Source: Trypanosoma brucei gambiense DAL972 (taxonomy: Eukaryota; Euglenozoa; Kinetoplastea; Trypanosomatida; Trypanosomatidae). From it: 64,000 nt of DNA. Below the pieces are notes generated by a model, which saw nothing but the letters and a program-made list of their open reading frames with translations, was not told the DNA's origin and did not search any database. Below, in pieces: positions 9,657-22,023 of this stretch; the stretch's first letter is position 1, and every line of letters starts with the position of its first letter. The position numbers and the translations under genes are program-made. The stretch is taken from positions 248,001 to 312,000 of the forward strand of contig NC_026741.1 of assembly GCF_000210295.1 (NCBI RefSeq), given 5' to 3'.

Positions 9657-11186
9657 TTACTCCTCAGCAGACCCCTTTGATTCAGCGAAGGTTACTCGCT
9701 TTCCACCACTTTGCCTTCCCTTTGCACCACACCTTCCATCCGACTTCCCGCCAGCTGCCACCGCAGTCGCGACAGCAGTTCTCTCAGCTCGTGCAATCAA
9801 CTGGCGCTTTTGCTCCTCAAGTACGCGGGCAAAAGAGTCCCGTGTCTTCTTTGATTGTGTTTCCCGTCGGTTTTGGCGGTTTACCATCCGTTGAAGCATC
9901 CGCTGTTGTGTTGCTTTGGCTTGCGCAACGCGCTCTCTCAGCGTTGCTTTGGCGGCCCTTCCCGCTGCTTTTGCCAGCTCGAGAGCCTTCTTCTGCTCCT
10001 CTTCAAGAGCACTGTCAGGTCCCTTCCGCTTCTTCTTCACGATGTTGTTGTTACTGATTTGCTCTTCCCGCTGCAATGGCCGCTGCTGCTGCAACTTACC
10101 AGCCTTCTGCAGAGGACTGGTCTCAACTACTTCACGTGCCCTCTTTGTACACCTCCCCTCCCTATTGCGTGCGCCCTCCGCCTTCCCCTTCTCTCCAGCT
10201 GTCTCATCGGCTCCGTCATCTTCCACGTCCTCTGCTTGTTGTCGGACTTCTCGCTTTTTTCCGCCAGAGACTCGAAGGGCATTATTCTCATCAATCTTTC
10301 GTCTCTTGTCATCCCCATCCGCATCCTTTAGCTCACCCTTGCCAAGCAACGCTCTCCTGCTCCGTACCTTCAGTTCTCCATCTTCACCCATACGAAACCG
10401 TAGTGTCTTTTGCTTTTGTATGGACTCCAACATCGCATCCCGCTCCTGTCGAAGAGATGATGGTATTTCACCAACAATAGGGAGAACGCACCGAAGGACA
10501 CCACAATCAAACTCATACTCTGCCTGCGCCGGGTCTACGCATATTCCCTCTGGCATGGGAAGCACAAGACGATACTTCTTGGTGTGCTTACAGGTGTCCA
10601 CAACAAGGGCCGTAGCGGTCGTCCCACTCACGTCAATATGCTGCGGTGGCACGTGATGAAGGGCTACACCCACAAGAAACTGCTTTCTTTTGTGATGCAC
10701 CTCCACGCTATGTGCTGGCTCCTCCACGCGGGATGAAGAAGATAGCAACGGCTTCTGCCGACTTACGGCGGCGGCATTAGAAAGTTGGCTAGAGGTGATA
10801 GCAGTGTCCCGCTTCGCCCCGCCGTTCTCTGGGGCCGCGGCGCCACTCTCAATCCGTGTGTCACTGAGCAAACGCTGCCGAACTTCTGCAGCCTCCTCTG
10901 GGAGAATAATGGCACCCTGACGTTTCACTGAGTGGCCACCAGTAGCCGGCTTGGATGAGATGTTCTCTCTGTCAGTACCATCCGTCTGTTGCCTCTTCTT
11001 CCCCTTCAGCTTCAGCCGCCGCTCCTTTGCAGCAACCTCTTTACGAGCCGTGCGCGCCTGCTTGGCAATTTTGCGTAGCTCCGCCTCCTCCTTCTTAGCC
11101 TTTGATGTGACGGTCATTTCCGGTACACCGCTACGTCTTCCCTTGAGTTCAACTTCGGAATGAAAAGGGGAAGATATCTCTAACAT
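9657..11186 (-). CDS. Lysine-rich protein with HSP20/CS-like beta-sandwich domain, function unknown
   Basis: The frame opens at an ATG at 11345. However, a strong pyrimidine tract at about 11302-11322, with AG near 11271, lies inside that extension, so the first ATG after the likely splice site is 11186 (509 residues). ATG 11117 (486 residues, starting MTVTSKAKKEE) is also possible. The N-terminus is a basic helix. A segment at roughly 165-240 looks like an alpha-crystallin/p23-CS fold: FLVGVALHHVP, KKYRLVLPMPEGICVDP, then DCGVLRCVLPI, matching the closing G-x-L-x-x-x-LP of that fold. The C-terminal half is rich in K, R, E and Q, probably coiled, and ends in KRVTFAE. The composition suggests a nucleolar or nuclear protein. 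The fold call is moderate and no function is assigned. Confidence 0.7.
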   Translation of the reverse strand: MLEISSPFHSEVELKGRRSGVPEMTVTSKAKKEEAELRKIAKQARTARKEVAAKERRLKLKGKKRQQTDGTDRENISSKPATGGHSVKRQGAIILPEEAAEVRQRLLSDTRIESGAAAPENGGAKRDTAITSSQLSNAAAVSRQKPLLSSSSRVEEPAHSVEVHHKRKQFLVGVALHHVPPQHIDVSGTTATALVVDTCKHTKKYRLVLPMPEGICVDPAQAEYEFDCGVLRCVLPIVGEIPSSLRQERDAMLESIQKQKTLRFRMGEDGELKVRSRRALLGKGELKDADGDDKRRKIDENNALRVSGGKKREVRQQAEDVEDDGADETAGEKGKAEGARNREGRCTKRAREVVETSPLQKAGKLQQQRPLQREEQISNNNIVKKKRKGPDSALEEEQKKALELAKAAGRAAKATLRERVAQAKATQQRMLQRMVNRQNRRETQSKKTRDSFARVLEEQKRQLIARAERTAVATAVAAGGKSDGRCGAKGRQSGGKRVTFAESKGSAEE

Positions 11187-13334
11187 CAGATATAATAGAA
11201 CGAACAACAGTTTGCCGTGCAAACCTTTACAGTCGGTTAGCGAAATGTTTGAGCAACGTGGTAGTACACTCAAATGGAATACAAGGGCAACGGTGGGTCC
11301 GAAAGGGAAGAAAAAAGAAAGTTCACTGTCGCATTCTAAAACCATTAACTTGAACCACCCAAACCTCTCTCCACTTCAGGAGTTGGACTGCGGCTATGCT
11401 GCCGACATTCTCACTTGCGCTCACATGAATGCGTATCGAGTGGTAAGAAAATGCAGACGCGTTAACAGCCGGAGTAAGCAACAACAACAACCAACTGCGC
11501 CCATGTGTGTATGCAAATGAAAAGAGAGGAGAAAAAAAAAAAAGCAAAGTGAGAAGCAATTGACGGTAATGATGATCGCACAGTGGCGAAGGAAATATAT
11601 ACTTTCATACATACATATACAAGGTGACTCTGCTCGAAACCGACAGCCGAGTCAAAGAGGCACCAAAAGGGTCCCCACAACATGCACAAGAAGGCAAATA
11701 GAGTGAGAAGAAAGAAAGTATGGAACGCAAAGCGGCTGCCGTCGGGCCGACAAGGATAGGAAGGGGAAAGATGGAAGCAAAAGAAAGCAAGATGCAAAAA
11801 ACAAAGGGAGTATCATATGTTTATTCATTCCCTTACACCTTCTCTCTTTTAGAAATCTTTCCCAAACGTTCCTACGTTTCCCCCAACCTTCAACGTCGTT
11901 GTTTTCGTTTCTGTTGCTTTCATTTCTGTTTTGTGTGTGTCTGTGTGTTACATGGGTTCCACAATCTCACACGTTGAACCAACAACGCAGTGAAAGTCTA
12001 AAAGAAGGCAGTTTTAAACCCATGTACTTCCTCTCTACACTCTGTCATAAAAGTCAGAATACTCCCTTTATGTGAGCGGAGCAAAAACAAAAAAAGAGAA
12101 AAGGGTTAGAGGGGCACATAGAACCACTTAGTTTCTGAATAAACAATAACCGATCCCAGAAACGAGCAGCAACCAAAACAAAAACAGGAGGGTCCGGTGT
12201 GGAAAAGGGAGTGGGCACGGCTTCACATACAAATATACATCAAAACATATACCAACTCATCATATACAGCGCATGGTCGACTGTCTGTCTTCGATGTCCA
12301 AAGAAACGACAGCCACCAACAATGTTAAAGAAAATTAACGTTTAGTTCGATCACCACGCCACGTGCACACATACATATCCCTTTCCACTCCCCTCCTCCG
12401 TTACTTCCTTTTTTTTTCTTTCCTTTTTTTTTCTCCCCCTTCCTTTGTCTCCACGAGTACTTAACAGGAACACCAACACTAAGCCTCCAGGGGGTGATTC
12501 GTCCTCTCCAAACGCACACACAATGAAATTGCCTCTTCCGAGTTAATCAGGACAAAAAGAGGTGATCAAGTTAAAGAAGAAGCAATAATTACAAAAAAAA
12601 AAAAGAGAAGACAGTAAAATAACTAAAGGAAAAAAGGAATGAACGGAAGTTAGCAAGTCGCTAATCACAGCACATCCCCATACCTCACCGTTGTCAAGAG
12701 TACACTAACGCGCTTCACCGAAGGGTCGATATTTCGTTAGCAAACTCTTCTGCTGAAGCTTTCTCCTTAACCAAAACACTATTTTGTTCTTTTCGAGTGG
12801 CTCAGAGGGAAAATGGCGACGAAGCACCTCAAAATGAAACTACACAAACAAAAAAGTGCAGCACACAAAAAAAAAAGAAAGAAAGAAAGGGGAAAAGGCA
12901 CACCCGTCCAGATAAAGTGAGAATTATCCTCCGTACTCAACATTCACCACCCCGTCACTCCTCTTTCTTACACCACATCACCGACAGTACCAACATCCAA
13001 TATTACAGCTACGGAATTTTACAAATCGCACTTTCTTGTGTAAAGTTTTCTTGATTTTTCTTTTCCTGCTTTTCCTCTTTCTTTGCTTTCTTTTTTTTAA
13101 AAAAAAAATCACTCTGCTTGTCTTCCCAGAACCTCCCAGTCTATCACCCCTTCCCCTTTCCATAACCGCAAGAGTCAAAAATACTGCACTTGACAAATGG
13201 AGAGCCATAGAATGAGCCAAACGTGAAAAGAAGCAAAGTGCAAAAAAAAAAAAAAAAGTGACGGAGAGCGAGTAAAAAAGAAGGAAATAAAACCACAGAC
13301 AAAGTGAAGGTGGCGGGCCGTCACCAGGAAAAAA
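11187..13334 (-). other. 2.1 kb intergenic/UTR region, low complexity
   Basis: AT-rich DNA with many A and T runs and purine/pyrimidine blocks lies between the 1393-residue gene's stop and the HSP20/CS-like gene. The minus-strand tract near 11302-11322 is the likely splice signal for the downstream gene. Open frames on either strand are short and dominated by F, S, K and C. I see no tRNA, snoRNA or conserved coding signal. Confidence 0.55.
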
Positions 13335-16300
13335 CTAGAGAGTCCACGGCACAATATTTCTTCCTAAGTGAAGGTCTTTCGGCTGAATACTATTGTGGTC
13401 GACATGCGGCGACCGCGGCTGCGGGTCGTAACGATGGAAACCGCGGCTACTCCGCTGCACACACATCCCGAGAGTTGTGATGGGCGACAGGTGACGGAGA
13501 TCAAACGCGGCAACTTGCCTGGACCGTCTAATCAACGCAACGGTGCGCCGCTCGTAGTACTCGCTGTTTCCGGTGACGTACCACTGTGACTCATGCAAGG
13601 CCCGTGGGACGCCACTCTCTCCACCGTGGGAAGTCTCTTGGAAGTGAACTTGAAACTGGACTGTATTCTGAAATGCCCTTCGCATTTGCTCCACAACTTG
13701 CGCCTGCCTGGCACCGACGACAGCGGCAAGTGGTGAAATCATAAACTGTCTGTCTACACCGTACCGACTTGCCCAATGGCCGCCTGCGCCACTCCTCTCG
13801 GGAGACAAGGAGTGTCCAATGTCTGCTACAGGAGAGTGAAGGTCAACAGACACTGATGATAAACCCAGTGTAGAGGCGCCATTGCCATTTGTCCCCCACG
13901 GTGTATCATACGGTTTGGAGGCGCCCGCCTTCAAGCCACTCGACTTCCTCTGTTCGTTGCGGCGCATGTGCAAACTAACGAGTTCCCGCCGAACATTACG
14001 CACCGTCAGGTCCTGAGGAAGATCAGCAAATCCACCTTGTCGCCTAGCACGACGCCGAGAAACGCTTGCGCTGGAGAATCCACACTGTGGGCCCTTCCTC
14101 CAAAAGTGGTCCCAGTGGTTTGAACGGCTCTCCGTGCGGGCGGTGTTTGAGAAATAGGGAGCATCACCACCAACTGAAGAGCGAAGACGTGATTCAGACA
14201 CGTAACCCTCCGATGGATGTGCGGTGTGTAGATCAGAACACATTCTAGAAGATGGACGACCGGTCGATGGCGTTTCGAGATGTGTACGGCGCCGTTCCTG
14301 TCGGCGGCGCTCCCTGCTCGGTAGCCGAATCAAAGGGGTGGAAACACGAGATGTCCCTTGTTCTTTGGCGCACCGCCCTGTCAAAAGCACTGTGCTCTCG
14401 CATGGAGTCCGATCGGAAGTCTCGGATTGCGTGCTAAGCAAGCTTCTTTTCACCTTTTCAGCGGTGGTATTGTCCGATTGGCTCGCATTGCTTGACGACG
14501 CGGGTGCGGCGCTCCCGCACCGCTTTGGGGCCATCACTAATGAACTCTCATTTAACGGAAAAGTCACGAGTCCGGGCTTTTCCTGTTGAGGAGGAGCTTC
14601 ACCACCTGTCTTTGAACACCCTGGAAGGCGAGCATTCATCTGTTCCTCAACTTCAGCTTGCATCGCAGCCTGCATTTCCTTCTCTTCCCTCAACATCTTT
14701 TGGTACTGTTCCATGAACAATCTGCGGTTGTCCACCCCGGTGACGAGATAATACAGCTCCCCCCTCACACGGACTATAGTACCAAGCACTACATCCCGCA
14801 CCTTTTCAATTGTCTTTCCCAGTAAATTTTCGTCATAAGTCACCTGTGTCATACTCGGAAAGGTTCGTTGAACCAAACCCGAGAGGGCGATCTTCTCCAG
14901 TTGTACTTCCGTAAAGCTACCCGCTCCCACCAAAGTAACCCATGATTTACCGGTAGGACCAACCGCCACCCGCTCTGTGGCATACTCGATTGCTGTCTCA
15001 CACACCACAATAGCAGCCCAGCTAAGAATCATCTCGCGATATGTGTGGAGAAAAAACGACCGCATGCCAGCCGGCTCAAAAGATGTGTCAATGATGGACT
15101 GGAAAAAATCTTCGTAGCTCTCCACTACATCCATAAGGAGATCTAGCACAATAGGTAAACTATTGTGTGTTGCATCGTCGATGTAGATATTACGATTCTG
15201 CCGCACGCTGGAGTAAATCGTTTGCATAACGGAATAGAGGGGAAGCAACGAGGGTTCCGGGTGCAAAAAGTCATCCGGAGACAAGAAGGTTGCGAGGTAC
15301 GCGTCTTGATCCGCCTCAGTCATATTGTTCATGTTCGCCAGGTGACGTCGATAACCCTGTCCCTCCTCACAGTCCACCTCTTTTTCTACCGTCATTCCAA
15401 CCCCTGACGAATCGGGGACACTGAATGGTGCCACACCGTACCCACCATGTGCAAGGATAAGCAACGGTGCAATAGTTTTGGGGCGGCCACCATTTTTCCC
15501 TACCACCTCGTCCCTAAGTATTGCACTGCTTTCTGCGTGCAAGCTACCTTCAAAAAGACGGGCCTCCGCTTCAAGATGGCACGTGGTCTTAGTTAGTTTG
15601 GAGGATGTCGCAGTAGTGAGGGCCGTATCGGCAAATGGGTCTTTCGTAGTGTCGGTGGCGTTAAAAGTTGCACCACCATCACCACCACCACCCAACGGTT
15701 CCCTACACGGCGGTCGCTGCCACATGGCAATGTCACGCGCTGTGCGAAGAGGAAGACCACAAGCATGAAACGGCGGCCTCTGCAGCATGCGCTCCGTAGA
15801 GGAGAGCCAATAACCATGGCGTAACGCAACGCTTTGCAACACCTGCTGGCACGTCGAGGTGTCCCGATGTAGGAAATAACGGTCATCTCGCTGTTCTCCA
15901 TCATCCGATGATCCTACAGAATTTGCAGTTGAGAGTAGACTACAACTTTTCCCGGACTTCTTCGATGATGATGAAAACCGCAAACGCGTCAGTCTAGGCG
16001 ACGCCTTGCGGGGCGGAAGGGGCACCTTCTCACTCGACGACATTCTTGAGTCAATTTTGGGGCCCGGTGAGGATCGGTTCTTCACAGCATTGTGAACGCG
16101 TCGTCGCAGCACACAATAATCCTCTGGGTCGCCCGTAAAAAGTTCCTCAGGTAGCGACCGCATAAGCACATACGTAACAAATCGGGCCGCCGCCTCCGAG
16201 CATTTCTGCAGCCCAGGATGACAAGAAAGAATTCCTGCCAGTTTAATCAAATCCCCATGAGGTGCCGAGTCTATTCGCTTGTCGAGCGTTATATCCCACA

Positions 16301-17516
16301 ACCCGCCGAAAACGGAATGACAACTGGGGGAAAAACTGGATTGAAGACCCGCCGGGCCGTCGTGAGAATGAGGACCGGGAGAAGACTTTCTACAATGCCC
16401 AGGATTACTCAACCGCTTCAAGGTCAGCTTGACAAGCCGTTTCACAGACTCCGTTCGCTGCTCCCGCTCCGCCGCTAGTCGCTTCTCTGATGCCCCGTCC
16501 TCTTTCGGTGATGCCCTATCAGGTGAAGAGAACCCGGTGAACGTAGAATCACCCATGGTGCCTCTGGTTAAAGAGGCTTCGGGATTGGTAAACGCCGCTG
16601 AAAAAAATGGAGCGGAAGCATTAACGCCCTCATTCGCCTTTGTTTTCGTCTCTTGTAGAAACGGGAATTTAAATACACCAGATAAAGCATTTGCATTCCC
16701 AATGAGACTTCCCATAGTCGTTGTGAGCTGTTCCCTATTCTTTTCCCCCTCATCCTTCATGTTAAAATCATGGACTGCTGAAGAACCCGTTGAAAACGAA
16801 GGGGACTCCACCTTCTCAGTGCTAACACGAGGTTGCCTACCGTAGCGCTGCTCGTAGTCAGTCACAAACGTGTGTAGCGCATCATACACACACTTCTCAA
16901 GGTTATCACCCACCGCCAGAGAAGCTTTTCCCCATGGATCCCCATCCGTGAGCGTCGTGCTTGTGCCTCCTTCTATACATGGCAAGTTGTTGCTTCCTGT
17001 TGTAGAGGTTGTGAATGACGTCCGCAGCACTGATGTTCCCCGCGATGAATCACACAGGGGTGCGGCCCGCCGGGCATCCTCTTCTTGCTTTTGCTGCAGC
17101 ATCTTCTTCGCCATGTGGTACGCAAAGAGACGTTCACGCCTGCATCTCAATGTCGGCCGTATGTAACGCACAAGCGCACCGGAAGGTGGTCTCCGCCCCC
17201 CCACAACCGCGGTAGTGGTATTCGTGTCATTAGGAGCTGGTGAAGATGGAATATTCCGCCTCTCTCTTGGGGAGTGCGACCGGCTACGCTCCATTTCTTG
17301 AATTCTTTTCTGCTCCAACCGCTCCGTTTCCTCAGCCATCACCTCTGCCAACATCGCGGCAATCGCCCCAACATCTTCTAGTGCACCTGATACAGGGGTT
17401 GGCTCGCCATAACATAAAAAATTTTTACCACATCCCTTCTTTTTCTTGCTCCTCTCTGTTATTCGCATCTCCCGCTCTGCGCTGTGTTCCATACATAGTA
17501 TCTTTTCATATGACAT
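13335..17516 (-). CDS. Large hypothetical protein (1393 residues), kinetoplastid-type
   Basis: The long intact frame starts at an ATG at 17516. I do not recognise a family. A short helical N-terminus (residues about 45-75, EVMAEETERLEQKRIQEMER) is followed by S/T/P-rich linker sequence. A more ordered block at about 405-460 contains LAGILSCHPGLQKCSEAAARF. A better-conserved-looking alpha/beta region at about 750-945 includes LDLLMDVVESYEDFFQSI, WVTLVGAGSFTEVQLEK and VRVRGELYYLVTGVDN, then a charged coiled stretch (EQYQKMLREEKEMQ). The C-terminal third is disordered and basic. There is no signal peptide or membrane helix. The uninterrupted 4.2 kb frame in cluster orientation makes it a real gene; a cytoskeletal role would be only a guess. 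Confidence 0.85.
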   Translation of the reverse strand: MSYEKILCMEHSAEREMRITERSKKKKGCGKNFLCYGEPTPVSGALEDVGAIAAMLAEVMAEETERLEQKRIQEMERSRSHSPRERRNIPSSPAPNDTNTTTAVVGGRRPPSGALVRYIRPTLRCRRERLFAYHMAKKMLQQKQEEDARRAAPLCDSSRGTSVLRTSFTTSTTGSNNLPCIEGGTSTTLTDGDPWGKASLAVGDNLEKCVYDALHTFVTDYEQRYGRQPRVSTEKVESPSFSTGSSAVHDFNMKDEGEKNREQLTTTMGSLIGNANALSGVFKFPFLQETKTKANEGVNASAPFFSAAFTNPEASLTRGTMGDSTFTGFSSPDRASPKEDGASEKRLAAEREQRTESVKRLVKLTLKRLSNPGHCRKSSPGPHSHDGPAGLQSSFSPSCHSVFGGLWDITLDKRIDSAPHGDLIKLAGILSCHPGLQKCSEAAARFVTYVLMRSLPEELFTGDPEDYCVLRRRVHNAVKNRSSPGPKIDSRMSSSEKVPLPPRKASPRLTRLRFSSSSKKSGKSCSLLSTANSVGSSDDGEQRDDRYFLHRDTSTCQQVLQSVALRHGYWLSSTERMLQRPPFHACGLPLRTARDIAMWQRPPCREPLGGGGDGGATFNATDTTKDPFADTALTTATSSKLTKTTCHLEAEARLFEGSLHAESSAILRDEVVGKNGGRPKTIAPLLILAHGGYGVAPFSVPDSSGVGMTVEKEVDCEEGQGYRRHLANMNNMTEADQDAYLATFLSPDDFLHPEPSLLPLYSVMQTIYSSVRQNRNIYIDDATHNSLPIVLDLLMDVVESYEDFFQSIIDTSFEPAGMRSFFLHTYREMILSWAAIVVCETAIEYATERVAVGPTGKSWVTLVGAGSFTEVQLEKIALSGLVQRTFPSMTQVTYDENLLGKTIEKVRDVVLGTIVRVRGELYYLVTGVDNRRLFMEQYQKMLREEKEMQAAMQAEVEEQMNARLPGCSKTGGEAPPQQEKPGLVTFPLNESSLVMAPKRCGSAAPASSSNASQSDNTTAEKVKRSLLSTQSETSDRTPCESTVLLTGRCAKEQGTSRVSTPLIRLPSRERRRQERRRTHLETPSTGRPSSRMCSDLHTAHPSEGYVSESRLRSSVGGDAPYFSNTARTESRSNHWDHFWRKGPQCGFSSASVSRRRARRQGGFADLPQDLTVRNVRRELVSLHMRRNEQRKSSGLKAGASKPYDTPWGTNGNGASTLGLSSVSVDLHSPVADIGHSLSPERSGAGGHWASRYGVDRQFMISPLAAVVGARQAQVVEQMRRAFQNTVQFQVHFQETSHGGESGVPRALHESQWYVTGNSEYYERRTVALIRRSRQVAAFDLRHLSPITTLGMCVQRSSRGFHRYDPQPRSPHVDHNSIQPKDLHLGRNIVPWTL

Positions 17517-17747
17517 TGTCCCTCACTCTCTTGGGGCTTTACTTTTCCCGCCGTCTCCCTCTCTGAGACGGCAAAAGCGATGTGAATTTATCAACTAAGT
17601 CCTTCCCGAATATATCCAATCAAGCGCATACAAGACGCACGGTTCTGCCACCCGCTGGAGGAGAGAAACTCGCTCCCCTATTTCTTCACCAAATCGCCCC
17701 ACGCGTGTAAAATCACCACCTTGCCTTGTTTTTATCTCCCGCCTATT

Positions 17748-17782
17748 TTATATATAAATAAATAAATATATATATATATATA
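17748..17782. repeat. (TA)n/TAAA microsatellite
   Basis: A run of alternating TA with TAAA interruptions is read directly, in the 5' flank of the 1393-residue gene. Confidence 0.9.
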
Positions 17783-19598
17783 AGGGAGGGCTGACAGAAC
17801 CCACCTTTATTTATGTATTTTTCTGTATTTTTTTTTATTTTTTTTTTTGGTTTTTGTTCCCTTCTCCTCCTGTGCCTCCTCTTGACTATAAGGTGCCTAC
17901 TACCGTTACTGTGATGCAACTAAAATGAACTTAAGTAATATGTCTCGTGTATTTGTGTATGCTTTTTGTGTATTTATGTGCGTTTTCCTGAAAGAGGGAA
18001 AGCAGTTCCAAGTCCTTAGTTCCAACTATTTTACCCTCTATCACCCCCCTACCCTTGTTAGCGATTGGAAAAATGGATAAAGTACAAAAAGAAAAAAGAA
18101 ATAAAATGATAATCGTTTATTTCAGCTTGACACTATTCATATGTTTTTTCATCAGCCCTCGCCCACATAGGAAGAGCACTAGCAGTAGCAAAGTATGGTG
18201 AAAAGAGAGCCTGGGATATTAAAAGATTGGATGGAAAATAGCAACAGGAGAATTTAAAAAAAAAAAAGAAACAAAAAAACAAAGAAAAGGGGGAAAAAAC
18301 AACAAAATGACCCACAAAATCGCACACTGCGATTAGAGACCTGGATAGGGAAGAGGTAGAGAAGGAACGACAACAAAAAGAGCAGCGAAAAACAAAACAA
18401 AACGCAAACAACAGAAAGAGGGGGGATCTTGACAGACAAGCGTGTTTCCTTCACATCCGCGTTGCACTATACAATCATTATGATGATGATAATAATAATA
18501 ATAATTGAAATGACAAATTTTAAAAGAATTTAACAGAAAAGAAAAAAAGAAGAAGAGAGGAGAGAAAGCGCTAAAGCGCCGCCCAGACACACGCGCATGC
18601 GTTAGCCAAACACTGAAGTTAATTATATCAACAAGAATAGTCGCGAGATTGACAGGAACGCATGTACGCAAAAAAAAAAAAGGAAGCTGCCGTTTTTGTT
18701 CCTTTTTCTTTGGTCTTTTTTTGTTGTTGTTGTTTGTTTATTTGTTGGTTTGGTTTGGTTTGGTTTGGTTGCTTCTCTATCCTTTATTCTTTTCTTTTTT
18801 TAAAAAAAAAAATCCTCTTTCGTATTTATCCCTCTTCTGTTGGGGTTCGCGGGGGGGGAAGGGGGTTGGAGACGCCATGTGTTTCTTCATCCTCCACGCA
18901 CCAAAAATATTTAAAAAAGAAAAAGAAAAAGAAAAATATGTAGATACCAAAAATGAAAACGAAGTACATCCTCGCCAAAATAAAAAAAACGTGAAAACAA
19001 AAAGATAATAATAATAATAACGAATGAATGAATGATGCGCTGCAGCTGCAGAGGGGTAAACAGGGCCGCGTAACGGATGTCCGGTTGGGAAAAAAGAGAA
19101 AAGAGGAGATTTGATATTGATTATTTTTGCATTTCGTTTTGATACTACTTCAGATAAAATGGTGGTGGATAGTAAGAATCAGGAAGTAAAACAGAAAAAA
19201 GAGAACGGTACGAAAATAAATGAAGAAAGAAAAAAAAGTAAAACGAGGGAAGAACGCTCCCGTCAAACATCACCGACGTCATTAATAACAACAGCAACTT
19301 CAAATTTAAAATCCTTTAGTTTTCTCACGTTTACTTCCTCCTATTTAATTAATTTGACTTCCTTTAGTTTTCTGTTATTGTTGTTGTTCTTGTTTTTCCT
19401 ATCTTCTCTCTCCCTTCTCGTTATATTTTCACCCCTCTCCCTCCCCGTGTTGTGATGACTAAATGGGCCCACCAGTACCAACAACGGCGGGGGGGAAATG
19501 AAAAAATCAACAACCATAAATAAAAAGGAGCAACAAACACAAATGCGACGCACAAAGCAACAACAACAACAACAACAGAAAAAAAATTAAAGTAAACA

Positions 19599-19619
19599 AA
19601 ACACACACACACACACACA
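19599..19619. repeat. (CA)n microsatellite
   Basis: About ten CA units, adjacent to a (CAA)n run at 19558-19576 on the plus strand. Confidence 0.85.
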
Positions 19620-20742
19620 AGAGGTACGGTTTTAAATTCATTTAATTTACATTCAAGCCTCCCCGGTTGTCCGGGGTCTGATTTCATATGGTATTTCAGC
19701 GCTACTTCCATTCCCCTTTTTAAAAAAAAAAAAAAGATTTGTTCTCCTTTAACTTTATGCACCCGCCTCCTCTATTTCACGCACAATGTCATACTTGCCA
19801 ACTTCACATTCCGTTGTGGCACTACCATTGTTTCATTGTTGTTACCTTTTTTTTTTTCATTTTTTTCCTTTTTTTCGTTTTTGTAAGCCCGGTTTTACTT
19901 TCCCCGTCATTCAGATCTAAGTAATAATAATAATAATAAGCTGATTCGGCTCCCGTTTGTTCAATTTGGTTTTTCCCTCATTAATTCGCCCTTTTATCCC
20001 CTCCTTTCTTTTTGTTTTATTTTTTTTTTTAATTCCCTTCCACAACAACAAAAAGGAAACACGAAAAAAAAAACTTAAAACAAAAACGCGCCCTGCTTCA
20101 GAAGTGAAAAAAAAAAAGGTACGGGTCTATGAGTAAATACTCAATCAAATAGCTCATAGAAAACACACACACACACACAACAAAACAAAAATATAATCGT
20201 ATACTTATTCGTATTTATATAACAAAAACAACCGACCAAAAAAAAAAAAAAGAGAGCTACAACGATCCGAAGGACATTCAACTACGGCAAATTGCACTCT
20301 TTTTCCGTTTTCGCTCTTCGAGTCATTACGTAACACATGTGGAAGTAAATCAAAAGAAAAAAAACTAAACTAAACTAAAAATGGCGCAAATCAGGAAATG
20401 CGGCAGAGAAAAGGAAGAAGAAAAGAAAATCACTAAAAATCATACAACAATGCCATTATTTTCACCCCACCCGCCTGTCACTACAAACACATTGGCAGAA
20501 GCGAAAAGATAATGGGGCGACAAAAACGAATATGAAAATGAACTTAAGTCCAATGGATGCATCAACACGGAAGCAGGCACAACGTAGAAACTTCAAAACA
20601 AGAAAGAAAACGAAAAAGGAAGAAGAGAACTTGTAAATCACTCCGGAACTTTTTTGTCATATCCCTTTTTTCTTTTTGTTTTCGTTTGCCCGCAAGGGGA
20701 TGATGGGGAATAACATAAAAATAAAAGAAGAAGGTGTTTCCC

Positions 20743-20749
20743 ACATATG

Positions 20750-20792
<43 letters not shown>
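20743..20792. repeat. (TA)n microsatellite with TATATG units
   Basis: Three ATATGT-type units run into a pure (TA)n tract of about 30 bases. Strand slippage is likely, so the length may vary between strains. Confidence 0.9.
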
Positions 20793-20794
<2 letters not shown>

Positions 20795-21986
20795 ACCCGC
20801 ATCTCAAATGGCTCGGAAGCAACCCACTCACTGAAAGTAAGTACAAGGGATGAAAAGAACCACAGGGTAGATAAAAGAAAACAAACCGGATTTGGACGTA
20901 TGAGGCACCGGTACCAGCAGCAAGACACAAATATCCGTTATTTTTTTTTTCAAAAAAAAAGGTAAAAGAAAGAAAGGTATATTGGGAAGGAAAAAAAAAA
21001 AAGACGAATTAAGACGAATGAAAATCTGGCGGAGGGGTTTCAGGGAAAACTGCAGGGTTAAACCCATTTTTCATTTCAGAAAAGAAAAGCAACCAGTCAA
21101 TTGAGTGGGTCACCCTTCAGCTAGAAGGAAAAATAGAGAGATCAACTAAAATCGAAAAGTAGGGAAGGAACATAAACACAACGAGATGCCCATCACCTTG
21201 CATCTCCGCACATCATAGGGAAGAAAAATGACGAGATCGCAACTAACAACGACGAGAAAACAAAACGCACACAGATACAGGCGAATGAAAATGTATAAAA
21301 ATGACATGAAAAGTTGCAAAAAAAATGGGTAGAGCCCGGCAGAAACCAAATCCCCTTCGCCCGCGCCTCTTCCTTCGCCCTTCCTTTGCCTTAAACACCG
21401 TATAAATATGCACACAGACACATCCATCCATCCATCTATCCATACATACATACATGCACCTATACTATTATATATTATATAATCGTGTGTATTTATCTTC
21501 CTCTTCCTCTTTTAGTGGTGGTTTTCGCTAACTTTATCTCATATCCAAATTATTCCTATCACCCTTTTCCCATTCCACAGTTCCTTCACCCCTCCCCCTC
21601 CCTTCCCCTTGGACCCGATTTGCACATCAGCTTTCCTTCTCTACAAACATGCAACATTCGTGGGCCCTGAAGCAAATACTTGGCCATATCGCCCAGCTAA
21701 ATTAGATTTTACTACTCTCCATTTATTGGTTTTAGTTCGTTCCTTCTCTCCCTCATTCCTCATCGCGCCTCCTCTTTTGTATCCTTTCCTCTCCCCTCTA
21801 TTTTATTATTTAGCCTTCGAGGGGATTCATCCATTTCGTTTCCGCCCACCCCTTCCTTCACACTTACTCCATCTATGTCGCATCCTTCCCACTGATGCAA
21901 AGAGGTACAGGCGTTTATTCAAATGTTTTACTCACCTCCGAAACATAGCCGAGCAGGTAAACATATTCGTCCTATTGCACGCACAA

Positions 21987-21987
<1 letters not shown>

Positions 21988-22019
<32 letters not shown>
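21988..22019. repeat. (TA)n microsatellite
   Basis: About 15 TA units, 320 bases from the stop codon of the 1106-residue gene, hence within its probable 3' UTR. Confidence 0.9.

Positions 22020-22023
<4 letters not shown>

Noticed and set aside
18750..18773. (GGTTT)n patch considered as telomere-like repeat
   Set aside because: The trypanosome telomere unit is TTAGGG; this is a short simple-sequence patch among other low-complexity DNA.
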